Origin: Caballeronia sordidicola
GTDB lineage: Bacteria > Pseudomonadota > Gammaproteobacteria > Burkholderiales > Burkholderiaceae
Direction: 5' to 3'
Length of the DNA stretch: 64,000 bases
NCBI RefSeq assembly: GCF_000729995.1
Contig: NZ_JNFG01000006.1
Span: 205,717-269,716 of the forward strand
Shown here: in pieces, positions 1-11,384 of the stretch
Layout: each line of letters begins with the position of its first letter
How positions within the stretch are numbered: position 1 is the first letter of the stretch
Position numbers and translations under genes: made by a program
The notes under the pieces: generated by a model
Told to the model about the DNA's origin: nothing
Database searches by the model: none
What the model saw: only the letters and a program-made list of their open reading frames with translations

Positions 1-274
1 TCGATAAAACGACGATTGCCGATTCCGGATGATGTTCGACGATGTATTTGATCAAGTCGATACCATCGCCATACTCGCCGCCCGGCATGTAGAAATCCAT
101 GATGACGACGTCGCACTCCTGCTTCTCGAGTGCTTCAACCAGCCCGGTTGAATCCTGTGCACGACATACAATTTCAATGTTTTGCACATTGGCGATCAGG
201 CGCTCGATGGCAAGAACAACTAATGGATGATCGTCCGCTACCGCCAATCTGATTCGTTGAGTGAACGCAATCAT
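1..274 (-). CDS. Response regulator, N-terminal receiver part (cut by window edge)
   Basis: The frame is open from an ATG at 274 to the left edge, so only about 91 N-terminal residues are visible. They show a CheY-like receiver domain: the acidic pocket in VADDHPL (residues 12-18), the phospho-acceptor Asp in VVIMDFYMPGG, and VVLS at the edge. The start resembles that of the next gene (RIRLAVADDHPLV against KLRIVLADDHPFV), so the two are probably paralogous NarL/FixJ-type regulators in tandem. The output domain lies outside the window. No sensor kinase is visible, so the signal is unknown. Confidence 0.85.
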   Translation of the reverse strand, partial: MIAFTQRIRLAVADDHPLVVLAIERLIANVQNIEIVCRAQDSTGLVEALEKQECDVVIMDFYMPGGEYGDGIDLIKYIVEHHPESAIVVLS

Positions 275-428
275 TTACTAACCTCTTTTTAACCTGAAAT
301 TCGCCCAGGTGATGCGTCCGCTCGGGGCGGTTTCAATTTGCCGGTGCTCGCCCGGTCCGCTGAAGGATCGTTGATCCGCGTCATGATCGACATAAGATGG
401 GTCCGAAAGCCTTTCGCAATCCGCAGCA

Positions 429-1076
429 TCACGTCAGCCCATGCGCGCGCGCAAACGCGAACAATCCCGGATCGTTCTGGACCCCCAGCTTGCCCATGGC
501 GTCGCGCTTCTGTCGGCTAATCGTGCGGACATCGCGTTGCATGAAGCGCGCGATCTCGGTGATCGACAAACCACTCGCGAACATCCGCACGACTTCAATC
601 TCCCGCGGCGACAGGCGCGGTCCTTCTCCTAGCGCGTCGGTTTCTGCTCCCGCTACCGCCAGCGCTGATACGATCGATGTGCTCAGGTAACGGCGTCCGA
701 CGCCTGCAGAGCGCACTGCCGCTGCAAGCTCGTCCATGGACTCGACCTTGTTGAGCAAGCTCATTGCACCAGCGGCAAGGATTGACCGGAGGATGGCAAC
801 GTTGCTCATGCTGGTCAGCACCACAATACTGATGGCCGGCCAGTCTCGCCGCAAACGCTTGATGAGCCGCAGGCCGTCTTCCGCCTGCAAGCCTTGCTCG
901 GGCATGGCGAAGTCGGTCACCAGCACGTCACACGGGGTGTACGCCAGCAGCCTCAGTAGTTCTGCAGCGCTTGCAGCCTCGGCCACGACGTCCAGATTTT
1001 CATCCATGCTGAACGTGGCTCGAATGCCAAGCAAAACGAACGGATGATCGTCCGCCAAAACGATTCGCAGTTTCAA
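429..1076 (-). CDS. LuxR/FixJ-family two-component response regulator
   Basis: This is a 215-residue protein with an N-terminal receiver domain (about 3-120; acidic pair D9-D10, predicted phosphorylated D55 in LVTDFAMP, conserved Lys in LLNKVES). A C-terminal GerE/LuxR helix-turn-helix follows (about 150-210; LSPREIEVVRMFASGLS, ITEIARFMQRDVRTISRQK). The length and order are typical of the NarL/FixJ family: phosphorylation at D55 would control DNA binding. Its stop is 154 bp from the start of the second, partial regulator downstream on the same strand, so both may share a transcript. The regulon cannot be told from the sequence. Confidence 0.9.
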   Translation of the reverse strand: MKLRIVLADDHPFVLLGIRATFSMDENLDVVAEAASAAELLRLLAYTPCDVLVTDFAMPEQGLQAEDGLRLIKRLRRDWPAISIVVLTSMSNVAILRSILAAGAMSLLNKVESMDELAAAVRSAGVGRRYLSTSIVSALAVAGAETDALGEGPRLSPREIEVVRMFASGLSITEIARFMQRDVRTISRQKRDAMGKLGVQNDPGLFAFARAHGLT

Positions 1077-1870
1077 TGCTGCCTCTCAGTTTTTTTGTAT
1101 GCACTTCGGGTTGAATCCGCGCCGACTGGCAACGATCGATTTGGTAATGCGCCGTTGCACATGAGAACACGGCGATCGACCGCTCTATATAGGAACACTC
1201 TCAATGTTCTCGCTATGCAGCACGTCGTTTACGAGATTCGTCCTATTGCAGCGCGGGTCGGCGCGCGCCTTTGCGTAGCTTTTGCTCGCTTTGGCGGCTT
1301 GTGACCGGCATGCAGCGTTGCACGATTCGACGTGCATCAGAGTAGTTTTCAAACAGCCGACACTTCTATACGAATTATCCTAATCCACCCGGTTTAGAAA
1401 CAATGCTCGAATTCGTGTCTGAATCTGCAATTCAACGATCACATGGAAGACTGCAATATGTACCTGCCGGCGAGTCGGTAGACGAAAACCGGGCTTTGTC
1501 GCGATTCGTCACCGAGTGGTGCGATCACTGCCCGGCCGCCTTTCATTCTGGCGATGAATAGAACTTGGAAGAGCGTTCATCCCGAGACCATACGCCGGAG
1601 CAAGCGAAGTGAACGGGGAGGCATCCTCCGTTTCAGATCGGGCATTTTTTCCTTGCTTTTACATTTCTCGGCCATCGCGTGCTGGCGCGTCGGTACGTGG
1701 CGCGATTGCAACGCTTATCTTCCGGATATCACAGCCGAACTGCATCGGCGCCGACAAGGTGCGTTGAGCGCCAGCGACCGATTGTTCATCACATCGACAT
1801 GCGCACAACGCAAAAGCCCGCACGAGGCGGGCTTTTTTGTCAAACACAGCAAAAACTGCGGATACGCAGA
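1077..1870. other. Long intergenic region, no convincing gene
   Basis: About 790 bp separate the response regulator and ssb. I see no ORF with good codon bias. A 52-codon frame at 1403-1561 (+) lacks a Shine-Dalgarno and has GC-poor third positions, so I do not call it. The region should hold the promoter of the minus-strand regulators. The only clear element is the hairpin at 1812-1836. Confidence 0.5.
1812..1836 (-). terminator. Intrinsic terminator after ssb (bidirectional shape)
   Basis: A 10-bp perfect stem (AAAAGCCCGC / GCGGGCTTTT) with a 5-nt loop lies 35 bp past the ssb stop. On the minus strand it is followed by TTTTG. On the plus strand the T-run is longer (six T), so it could also end a plus-strand transcript. 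Confidence 0.75.
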
Positions 1871-2404
1871 TCAGAACGGAATATCGTCGTCCATTTCGTC
1901 GAAACCACCGCCTGCGGGCGCGCTCGGACGGCTTGCGCCGCCAGCGTTACCGCCGCCCGCCGGACGTCCACCCGCTGCGGCACCTCGGCTAGCACCGCCG
2001 CCGCCACCGCTGCGCTCGGCCGGCGCACGGCTGCTGTAGCCTTCATCTCCACCACCGCCGCCTGCGCCGCTGCGTCCACCCAGCATTTGCATTTGCTCAG
2101 CGACAATCTCCGTCGCGTACTTTTCCACGCCGGCTTGATCGGTGTACTTGCGGGTACGGATCCGGCCCTCGATATACACCGATGAGCCCTTCTTCAGATA
2201 TTCGTTCACGATCTCGGCCAGCCGGCCGAAAAACGACACGCGATGCCATTCCGTCAGCTCCTTCATCTCGCCGGACGTCTTGTCCTTGAAGCGATCGGTG
2301 GTCGCAAGGCGGATGTTGGCCACGGCGTCGCCGCTCGGCAGATAGCGAGTTTCCGGATCGGCTCCCAGATTGCCGACGAGAATGACTTTATTGACGGATG
2401 CCAT
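1871..2404 (-). CDS. ssb: Single-stranded DNA-binding protein SSB
   Basis: This 177-residue protein begins [20 protein letters not shown], the classic SSB OB-fold start, and the OB domain spans about 1-110. A long Gly/Ala/Arg-rich flexible linker follows (about 115-165). It ends in the acidic tail DDDIPF, which recruits SSB partner proteins. It coats ssDNA in replication, recombination and repair as a tetramer. The gene lies beside an MFS gene and near uvrA, a common proteobacterial neighbourhood. I found no CTGT-N8-ACAG LexA box in the 194 bp upstream. Confidence 0.97.
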   Translation of the reverse strand: MASVNKVILVGNLGADPETRYLPSGDAVANIRLATTDRFKDKTSGEMKELTEWHRVSFFGRLAEIVNEYLKKGSSVYIEGRIRTRKYTDQAGVEKYATEIVAEQMQMLGGRSGAGGGGGDEGYSSRAPAERSGGGGGASRGAAAGGRPAGGGNAGGASRPSAPAGGGFDEMDDDIPF

Positions 2405-2598
2405 GATTTCTCCAGTTGATTCAATTCAATTTGATCTGATGCGGTGCGCTCGCAACGCGACACGCGGTGGCAGTCGACCTGTTCAGCAAGACCTGCAAAC
2501 CAGCAAACCTCATGCACCACGCTGCAGCAAAGTTTCGCCAGCACGGCGAAACACGCCCGACTCGAAACTAAAACTCAAAACCTATTAACTAAACCCGT

Positions 2599-3801
2599 TT
2601 AAACCGTGCGCCGGACTTTTTGCGGCGGCGGCTTCATGTTCGCCGCCACGATCAGCCATGCAAAAACCAACCCTGAGCACGCGAAAAATACTGCGCTTTG
2701 CCCGTCTACCTTCAGCAGCCAGCCACCGATCACCCCGCCAATGGCCAGGCCGATGGACTGCGTTGTGTTGTAGACGCCTGCCGCCGCCCCCTTTCTCGTG
2801 CCAGGCGCGAGTTTGGAGACGAGCGACGGCTGCGACGCTTCCAGTACGTTGAAGCCCAGGAAGTACACGAACAAAACCGCGGCCACTGACCACAGGGTAT
2901 GCGGAGCGGCGCCGAGTAACAACTGGCCAATCAGGATAAGACCTATGGCGCTGACCATCACAGCCTTCATTTTTCCGCGTTTTTCCGCGGCAATAATGGC
3001 CGGCACCATCAGGACGAACGCGAGGCCCATCACGGGCAAATAGACTTTCCAATGGGCTGCGACCGGCAAGCCGCCCGCTTCCAGAATCCGCGGCACGACG
3101 AGAAACAGCGCGGTTTGCGTAGCGTGCAACACAAGCACACCGAAGTTCAGGCGCAGCAATTCCACGTTGTGCAGCACTTCGGCGAACGGCGCTTTCACGT
3201 GCACGGGCGGCTTAGGCGCGTCCGGCACGACCCAGATCACGACGCCGACTGCGAGTATCGATAAAAAGCCGATCAGCGTGAACAGGCCGCTCATGCCGAC
3301 CCACTGGAACACGATCGGCGCGCCGACAATGGCCACCGCGAACGAGACACCAATGCTCGCGCCCACCATGGCCATGGCTTTGGTGCGGTTTTCTTCCGAC
3401 GTCAGGTCGGCAATAAACGCAAGCACCGCCGACGATACCGCTCCCATGCCCTGGATCACGCGGCCAACGATGATCCACGTCATGGAATGGCCGATCGCCG
3501 CCACGAAGCTGCCGATGGCGAACACAACCAGTCCGAACGCGATAACCGGCTTGCGCCCGAGCTTGTCGGACACCCAGCCATAAAAAATGTACAGCAGCGA
3601 TTGCGTCACGCCGTAAGCGCCGAGCGCAATGCCGACCAGCAGCACATTGTCGCCGCCGGGAAGGGTTTTCGCGTAAATGGAAAACACCGGCATGATCATG
3701 AAGAGACCGAGCATGCGCAGCGCGAAGATCGCGGCAAGCGACACGGTCGCACGCAACTCAGGCGCGCTCAAACGTGTGGACGTAGCAGACGGATTGGACA
3801 T
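2599..3801 (-). CDS. Major facilitator superfamily transporter
   Basis: The 400-residue protein has about twelve hydrophobic segments. It carries the MFS signature between TM2 and TM3 (YGWVSDKLGRKPVI, about 74-87) and a related motif in the TM4-TM5 area (GRVIQGMGAVSSAVLAF). It resembles YajR-type drug/proton antiporters of the DHA1 family, but the C-terminal extra domain of E. coli YajR is absent, as the protein ends soon after TM12 (KPPPQKVRRTV). The substrate cannot be predicted. It lies upstream of ssb on the same strand with a 194-bp gap and is divergent from uvrA. Confidence 0.85.
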   Translation of the reverse strand: MSNPSATSTRLSAPELRATVSLAAIFALRMLGLFMIMPVFSIYAKTLPGGDNVLLVGIALGAYGVTQSLLYIFYGWVSDKLGRKPVIAFGLVVFAIGSFVAAIGHSMTWIIVGRVIQGMGAVSSAVLAFIADLTSEENRTKAMAMVGASIGVSFAVAIVGAPIVFQWVGMSGLFTLIGFLSILAVGVVIWVVPDAPKPPVHVKAPFAEVLHNVELLRLNFGVLVLHATQTALFLVVPRILEAGGLPVAAHWKVYLPVMGLAFVLMVPAIIAAEKRGKMKAVMVSAIGLILIGQLLLGAAPHTLWSVAAVLFVYFLGFNVLEASQPSLVSKLAPGTRKGAAAGVYNTTQSIGLAIGGVIGGWLLKVDGQSAVFFACSGLVFAWLIVAANMKPPPQKVRRTV

Positions 3802-4130
3802 CGGGACGAGGTAATGTGGAAACGCGTCTGGCCGTGCGCGCGGACGCGGAACTCAAGCACGGCCGCCTTGTGGTTGCCCGGAACGGCACTATATGAGACG
3901 GGTGGCTGAAGCGTCTGGACCTGCTTCAACTTAGCGTCAGGGCCGCACGCAAAAGTCGCTCGATTGTCGCCCGAGCGCTGCTGAAATGGACCTTTAGTGG
4001 ACCATCAGTAATCAGCCAACACCCTTCGCAACCCCGCCGCACGCTTGATTGACGCCGATGAGCGCGGGCAACGCGCCCTCGAAAAGTCGTTATAGTAGCA
4101 GGTTTAGCCCCCTTACTTTCCGCCCGGTTC
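3802..4130. other. Divergent promoter region between MFS gene and uvrA
   Basis: These 329 bp must drive uvrA rightward and the MFS gene leftward. A TATAGT at 4091-4096 could be the uvrA -10 element, but no good -35 is 16-18 bp upstream. I found no LexA-type CTGT-N8-ACAG site, though uvrA is SOS-controlled in many bacteria. Reading frames here have no support. Confidence 0.4.
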
Positions 4131-7004
<2,874 letters not shown>

Positions 7005-7092
7005 CAGATTCACCCACACCGCAACAAGGAGCCGCGCGCCGTCCGGGCCGCGGCAGTCCATAGCCCGTTAGCGGCAGGAGACAGAAGGATTC

Positions 7093-8166
7093 ATGGCAAA
7101 GCGCAACGAAGCGGCCGAAAGCAGGCCCGCTGTCCGGCCCGTCCGGCTGACAAGCGATATGAGCATGCCGAAGTTGTCGGCGGTCGAGATTGGCAGCTAT
7201 ATCGCCGCGTTCGCCGGTTTGTTCTTCGTGCTGCATTTGCAGTTGCTCGGCGCGTTGCTGGCGGGAATGCTCGTGTTTCAGCTCGTGCACGCCATTGCAC
7301 CGCTGATCGAAAAGACCATGACGAGCGGCCGGGCGCGCTGGGTCGCGGTCGTGATCGTGGCGGCGGTGATCGTGGGAGGGCTGGCGGGCGGGACGATCTT
7401 GCTCATCGATCATTTTCAGCGCGATGTCCCGAGCGTCCAGAAGCTTCTCGATCAGTTGATGAAGCTTACGTCGCATGCTCGCCTGCAGGTGCCCGACTGG
7501 ATCGCGAACTACCTTCCTGTCGATGCAGAGCAGATGAAGGACAAGGCGACCGAGCTGATGCAAACGCATGCCGCCATGTTGCAGCAGGGCGGGAAAGATG
7601 CGGCGCGTGGTTTCGGGCATGTGCTGATCGGCATGATCGTGGGCGCGGTTATCGCGGTGGGCGTGCCGCGGACGACGCATCGCCTGCCACTTTCTACGGC
7701 GCTCGTGACGCGCGTGACGCGTTTCTCAGAGGCGTTTCGCCGGATCGTTTTCGCGCAGGTCAAGATTTCCGCGATCAACGCGACGTTCACGGCGTTGTAC
7801 TTGCTGGTTGCGCTGCCGGTGTTTCATGAACGGCTGCCGCTTTCTAAGACGCTGGTGATGGTGACGTTTATTGTCGGGTTGTTGCCGGTGATCGGTAACC
7901 TGGTCTCGAACGCGATCATTGTTGGGATTTCATTGTCGGTGTCGTTTGGGACCGCTGTGGCGTCGCTGGCCTTCCTGATCATCATTCACAAGCTCGAATA
8001 CTTTTTGAATGCGCGGATCATTGGTGGGCAGATCGAGGCGCGCGCCTGGGAATTGCTGCTGGCCATGCTCGCGATGGAAGCCGCTTTTGGACTGCCCGGG
8101 GTCATTGCTGCGCCGATTTTTTATGCTTATCTCAAGCGCGAACTGGTTTATTTGAGGCTGGTTTAA
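7093..8166 (+). CDS. AI-2E/PerM family membrane transporter
   Basis: This 357-residue integral membrane protein belongs to the AI-2E family. It has paired N-terminal helices (about 36-75), a helix at 85-110, an amphipathic/extracytoplasmic stretch (about 115-180) and a cluster of C-terminal helices with the family-typical segment VGLLPVIGNLVSNAIIVGISL. The ATG has a GGCAGGAG/AGAAGG purine-rich region just upstream. Members export autoinducer-2 or act as Na+/H+ antiporters or small-molecule exporters, so the substrate is unknown. It is shorter at the end than some relatives (YLRLV stop). Confidence 0.85.
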   Translation: MAKRNEAAESRPAVRPVRLTSDMSMPKLSAVEIGSYIAAFAGLFFVLHLQLLGALLAGMLVFQLVHAIAPLIEKTMTSGRARWVAVVIVAAVIVGGLAGGTILLIDHFQRDVPSVQKLLDQLMKLTSHARLQVPDWIANYLPVDAEQMKDKATELMQTHAAMLQQGGKDAARGFGHVLIGMIVGAVIAVGVPRTTHRLPLSTALVTRVTRFSEAFRRIVFAQVKISAINATFTALYLLVALPVFHERLPLSKTLVMVTFIVGLLPVIGNLVSNAIIVGISLSVSFGTAVASLAFLIIIHKLEYFLNARIIGGQIEARAWELLLAMLAMEAAFGLPGVIAAPIFYAYLKRELVYLRLV

Positions 8167-8209
8167 TCGAGGTGTTTTGCTCACCCGAGTGGACGGCGGA
8201 GCAAGTGGT

Positions 8210-8249
8210 TCAGGGCTCGGAGGTCAGCGGCAAAAACCCCAAGCCCTGA
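8210..8249. terminator. Dyad between convergent genes (possible terminator)
   Basis: An 8-bp perfect inverted repeat TCAGGGCT / AGCCCTGA with a 24-nt loop lies between the convergent stops of the AI-2E gene and purU. There is no T-run, so function as an intrinsic terminator is uncertain. Confidence 0.3.
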
Positions 8250-8254
8250 CACCC

Positions 8255-9124
8255 CTACTTGAACACCACCGTCTTACTCCCATTCAGCAAGATCCTGTGC
8301 TCCACGTGCCACCGCACCGCGCGCGCGAGCGTCACGCATTCCACATCCCGCCCGATTGCCGTCAACTGATCCGGCGTCATGCTGTGGTCCACGCGCTCCA
8401 CGCCTTGCTCGATGATCGGCCCTTCATCAAGATCCGTCGTCACGTAATGCGCAGTAGCACCAATCAACTTAACGCCGCGATCGAACGCCTGGTAATAAGG
8501 CTTAGCGCCCTTGAAGCTCGGCAAGAACGAGTGGTGAATATTGATCGCCCGGCCATTGAGCGCCCCGCACATTCCCGGCGACAGAATCTGCATATAACGC
8601 GCGAGCACGACGAGATCGATCTTGTGCTGATCGACGATCTCCAGCACCCGCGCTTCCTGCGCAGCCTTCCCTTCCGGCGTGGACGCAATCAACGGCAGAT
8701 GATGAAACGGCACGTCATAACTGGCCGCAAGCTGATAGAAATCCCGATGATTCGAAACGATCGCCGGAATCTCGATCCCAAGTTGGCCGGTGCGATATCG
8801 AAACAGCAAGTCGTTCAGGCAATGTCCGATCTTCGACACCATGATCATCACGCGCGGTTTCACCGATGCATCGTGCAGTTCCCAGTGCATGCCGAAGCCG
8901 TCGGCGAGCGTGCTGAACGATGTGCGCAACGCAGCGAGACCGGGGTCGCCGCCGACCTGCTGGAAATGCACGCGCATGAAAAATTCGCCAGTGTGGCTGT
9001 CGCCGAATTGCGCGGAATCGAGAATATTGCTGCCGAGATCGAACAGGAATCCAGACACGGCATGCACAATGCCGGGACGATCCGGACACGACAACTTCAA
9101 GATAAAACTATGTTCGGTCGACAT
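8255..9124 (-). CDS. purU: Formyltetrahydrofolate deformylase
   Basis: The protein is 289 residues long. The N-terminal ACT domain (about 8-85; LSCPDRPGIVHAVSGFL) is the PurU regulatory part. The C-terminal formyl-transferase fold (about 90-280) contains the catalytic segment INIHHSFLPSFKGAKPY and the later ATAHYVTTDLDEGPIIEQ. It hydrolyses 10-formyl-THF to formate and THF, balancing one-carbon pools and feeding PurT. A good TAAGGAG Shine-Dalgarno precedes the ATG. It is the last gene of a minus-strand run and follows an unusual 11-bp repeat array. Confidence 0.97.
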   Translation of the reverse strand: MSTEHSFILKLSCPDRPGIVHAVSGFLFDLGSNILDSAQFGDSHTGEFFMRVHFQQVGGDPGLAALRTSFSTLADGFGMHWELHDASVKPRVMIMVSKIGHCLNDLLFRYRTGQLGIEIPAIVSNHRDFYQLAASYDVPFHHLPLIASTPEGKAAQEARVLEIVDQHKIDLVVLARYMQILSPGMCGALNGRAINIHHSFLPSFKGAKPYYQAFDRGVKLIGATAHYVTTDLDEGPIIEQGVERVDHSMTPDQLTAIGRDVECVTLARAVRWHVEHRILLNGSKTVVFK

Positions 9125-9140
9125 GAACCGATACTCCTTA

Positions 9141-9195
9141 GAGATGTTTCAAAGCACATTCAACGCGTGTTCATAGCGTGTTCACCGGGTGTTCA
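9141..9195. repeat. Five tandem 11-bp units between Nudix gene and purU
   Basis: On the plus strand every unit ends in TTCA at exact 11-bp steps: GAGATGTTTCA (9141), AAGCACATTCA (9152), ACGCGTGTTCA (9163), TAGCGTGTTCA (9174) and CCGGGTGTTCA (9185). The three on the right share GTGTTCA. The rightmost unit contains the stop codon of the Nudix gene (TGA on minus), and the array ends just before the purU Shine-Dalgarno. Confidence 0.8.
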
Positions 9196-10038
9196 ATCTA
9201 CCGGCGGTGAATAAATCGCCGCCATACCCTCGCACGCTTCTTCGTCTATCCACTTGCGGCGCAGCAGGCAATCCAGCGTGGCCAGACTGGCATCGACCGT
9301 CATTGCACCTTCTTCAATCCATCGCGCGACTTCATCAATGCGCGCGAGCCGGTGTTCGCCCACTTCGCCGTCCTGATTGCGCGGCGCGAAATCGGCGGGC
9401 AAGCTCAGGTCGAAAACGTAAATCAGCTCTGCCTGGGTGCCTTCGAAGAGCGATTGCAGCACGTAGAACTCGCGCCCGCGCACGGCCTTGGCAGCAAGCT
9501 GCGGCTGCATGCCCGCTTCTTCCCAGCACTCCTTCACGAGCGTTTCCTCAATCCCCATCCCCCAACCGATACCGCCTGCCACCACGTTATCGAGCATGCC
9601 TGGATCGGTCGCTTTTGTTTCGCTGCGCCGGGCGATCCAGAGCTCCGGCGCACGGCCACGCTCTTCCACGATACCGTTCAGATGGACAGCGTACGTCATT
9701 GTGCCGAAGAATCGCGACGCAGCCCGTTCGATGAACGCAAGCGGCTCGGCGTCGAAGGCATTACGGATGGCGTAGGTTTCGTTGCGCCAGCCGGGGATGC
9801 GGCCGTCGGCTGCCAGCATGCCGATGACTGCGCCGAGCGCGGCGCTGCGTGAGTTGAGATCGTGAAAGGTATCGGCGAGGCATATCGATGTTTCATCGAT
9901 ATGAAACACGTCCGGCCATGCGTGCAGCGCGGGCGCGTCGGTGCGGCGAATCCAGCCGACCCGCTCACGGTCGATGTAAAACGGGAGGTGCGCCGAAGCA
10001 TCGAAACGACGCGCGGCGGCAATGGCAGGCAAGCTCAT
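9193..10038 (-). CDS. Nudix hydrolase with DUF4743-type N-terminal domain
   Basis: The protein has 281 residues. The C-terminal half carries a Nudix box at about 155-177 (GGIGWGMGIEETL, then KECWEEAGM; Lys replaces the usual Arg of REUXEE). The N-terminal about 120 residues match the pattern of the DUF4743 family that precedes Nudix domains in fungal and plant thiamine-pyrophosphokinase-like proteins. Members of that family (plant NUDX24, yeast YJR142W) remove damaged thiamine diphosphate analogues. That role here is an inference by family. It lies in the minus-strand run between the LysE-type gene and purU. Confidence 0.85.
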   Translation of the reverse strand: MSLPAIAAARRFDASAHLPFYIDRERVGWIRRTDAPALHAWPDVFHIDETSICLADTFHDLNSRSAALGAVIGMLAADGRIPGWRNETYAIRNAFDAEPLAFIERAASRFFGTMTYAVHLNGIVEERGRAPELWIARRSETKATDPGMLDNVVAGGIGWGMGIEETLVKECWEEAGMQPQLAAKAVRGREFYVLQSLFEGTQAELIYVFDLSLPADFAPRNQDGEVGEHRLARIDEVARWIEEGAMTVDASLATLDCLLRRKWIDEEACEGMAAIYSPPVD

Positions 10039-10170
10039 GATGGGCTCCGGCGACGCAAAGCCGGAAATTGTACAGGGGGTTTCGTTCGCCGCAGGCCAGG
10101 CTTGGGAAGCGCGTTCAATGCCCCGAACCCGCTAAAGCAATCCCTTGCCCAAGCGAGAATGAAGCCTCTC

Positions 10171-10785
10171 TCAATTCTTCAACGCCACGCGAATCCCCAG
10201 CCCGATAAACGTCGCCCCGGCCAGCCGGTCGAGCCAAACCCCGACCTTCGGACGCCGCTTCAAATAGGCCCCGATCATCCCGGCGGCAACGCCAAAAACC
10301 GAGAACACCGCCACGGTTTGCAACATGAACACGCCGCCAAGCTCGAACATTTGCAACATGACGCTCTGCGCGCCATGCGGATTCACGAACTGCGGCAGGA
10401 ATACGATAAAAAACAGCGTCACTTTCGGATTCAGCAAATTGCCGATCACGCTTTGCCGAAACACCACCGCTAACGGCTGGCTAGGCCGCTCGTGCGCGCT
10501 CGACAAACCCTTGGTACGAATCGCCTTGATGCCAATCCAGACCAGATACGCAGCGCCGGCCAGCTTGACCGCTTCGAACGCCATAGGGGAAGACTTGAGC
10601 AACGCTGCCACCCCAAGCGCCGCAAGTGTCGTGTGAAACGAAATGCCAGCGGCAAATCCAAGCGCGGCAACCAGCCCAGCCGCACGCCCCTGCGAAATGC
10701 CGCGCGCGAGAACCTGGAGGTTGTCAGGACCCGGCGCCATGGTAATAGCAACGGAAGCCGCGAGAAAGAGAAGGAAATTAGGCAT
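10171..10785 (-). CDS. LysE/RhtB family amino-acid exporter
   Basis: This 204-residue protein has about six hydrophobic helices. It opens with the LysE-family signature SVAITMAPGPDNLQVLARG followed by GRAAGLVAALGFAAGISFH, as in RhtB/RhtC/LeuE transporters. It should export neutral amino acids or related metabolites, and the exact substrate is not predictable. Its start is 11 bp after the apt stop, so it is probably co-transcribed with apt. Confidence 0.88.
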   Translation of the reverse strand: MPNFLLFLAASVAITMAPGPDNLQVLARGISQGRAAGLVAALGFAAGISFHTTLAALGVAALLKSSPMAFEAVKLAGAAYLVWIGIKAIRTKGLSSAHERPSQPLAVVFRQSVIGNLLNPKVTLFFIVFLPQFVNPHGAQSVMLQMFELGGVFMLQTVAVFSVFGVAAGMIGAYLKRRPKVGVWLDRLAGATFIGLGIRVALKN

Positions 10786-10796
10786 GGTTCAGAAAA

Positions 10797-11363
10797 TTAG
10801 TGGCCGCTGAATTCGCAGACCGTATATAGAGGCAAACCTGCCTCACGCAAGAGTGTCGACCCGCCAAGCTCCGGCAAATCGATAATCGCGGCCCCCTCGA
10901 CCACCACCGCGCCAAGCCGTTCGAGCAGCATCTTGCCGGCCATCATCGTGCCGCCGGTTGCGATCAGGTCGTCGACCAGCACCACCCGCTCGCCCGGCTT
11001 GCACGCATCTTCGTGGATTTCGACGGTCGCGCTGCCATATTCAAGTTCATACGATTGCGACAAGGTCCTGAACGGCAACTTGCCCTTTTTGCGGATCGGC
11101 ACGAATCCCAGGCTCAATTCATAAGCGAGAATCGGCCCGATGATAAAACCACGCGCATCAAGCCCGGCAATCGTATCGATTCCTGCATCTATATAGCGCT
11201 GTACCAGCATGTCGATCAGCGTGCGCAACGCGCGTCGATCCTGCAAAACCGGCGTGATATCGCGGAACTGCACACCGGGCTGCGGCCAGTCCGGCACCGT
11301 GCGAATCCGTTCACGGATAAACGCGGCAGGATTGGGCACCAAGGGCGCTGCGAACTCAGGCAT
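10797..11363 (-). CDS. apt: Adenine phosphoribosyltransferase
   Basis: The protein is 188 residues, close to family length. The type I PRTase PRPP-binding loop [16 protein letters not shown] (about 125-140) is intact. The upstream motif [17 protein letters not shown] and the early [12 protein letters not shown] are diagnostic for Apt. It salvages adenine to AMP using PRPP in the cytoplasm. It lies 21 bp downstream of the antiporter gene and 11 bp upstream of the LysE-type gene. Confidence 0.97.
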   Translation of the reverse strand: MPEFAAPLVPNPAAFIRERIRTVPDWPQPGVQFRDITPVLQDRRALRTLIDMLVQRYIDAGIDTIAGLDARGFIIGPILAYELSLGFVPIRKKGKLPFRTLSQSYELEYGSATVEIHEDACKPGERVVLVDDLIATGGTMMAGKMLLERLGAVVVEGAAIIDLPELGGSTLLREAGLPLYTVCEFSGH

Positions 11364-11384
11364 GTTTGATGTCTCCGGAAAACG

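Noticed and set aside
1403..1561. 52-codon frame in the response regulator/ssb gap
   Set aside because: Weak ribosome site, GC-poor third positions and no recognisable feature.
3802..4130. LexA (SOS) box upstream of uvrA, and likewise upstream of ssb
   Set aside because: No CTGT-N8-ACAG pattern was found by eye in 3802-4130 or 2405-2598.
8177..9214. 345-codon plus-strand frame antisense to purU
   Set aside because: It is a shadow of purU with no Shine-Dalgarno or recognisable fold.
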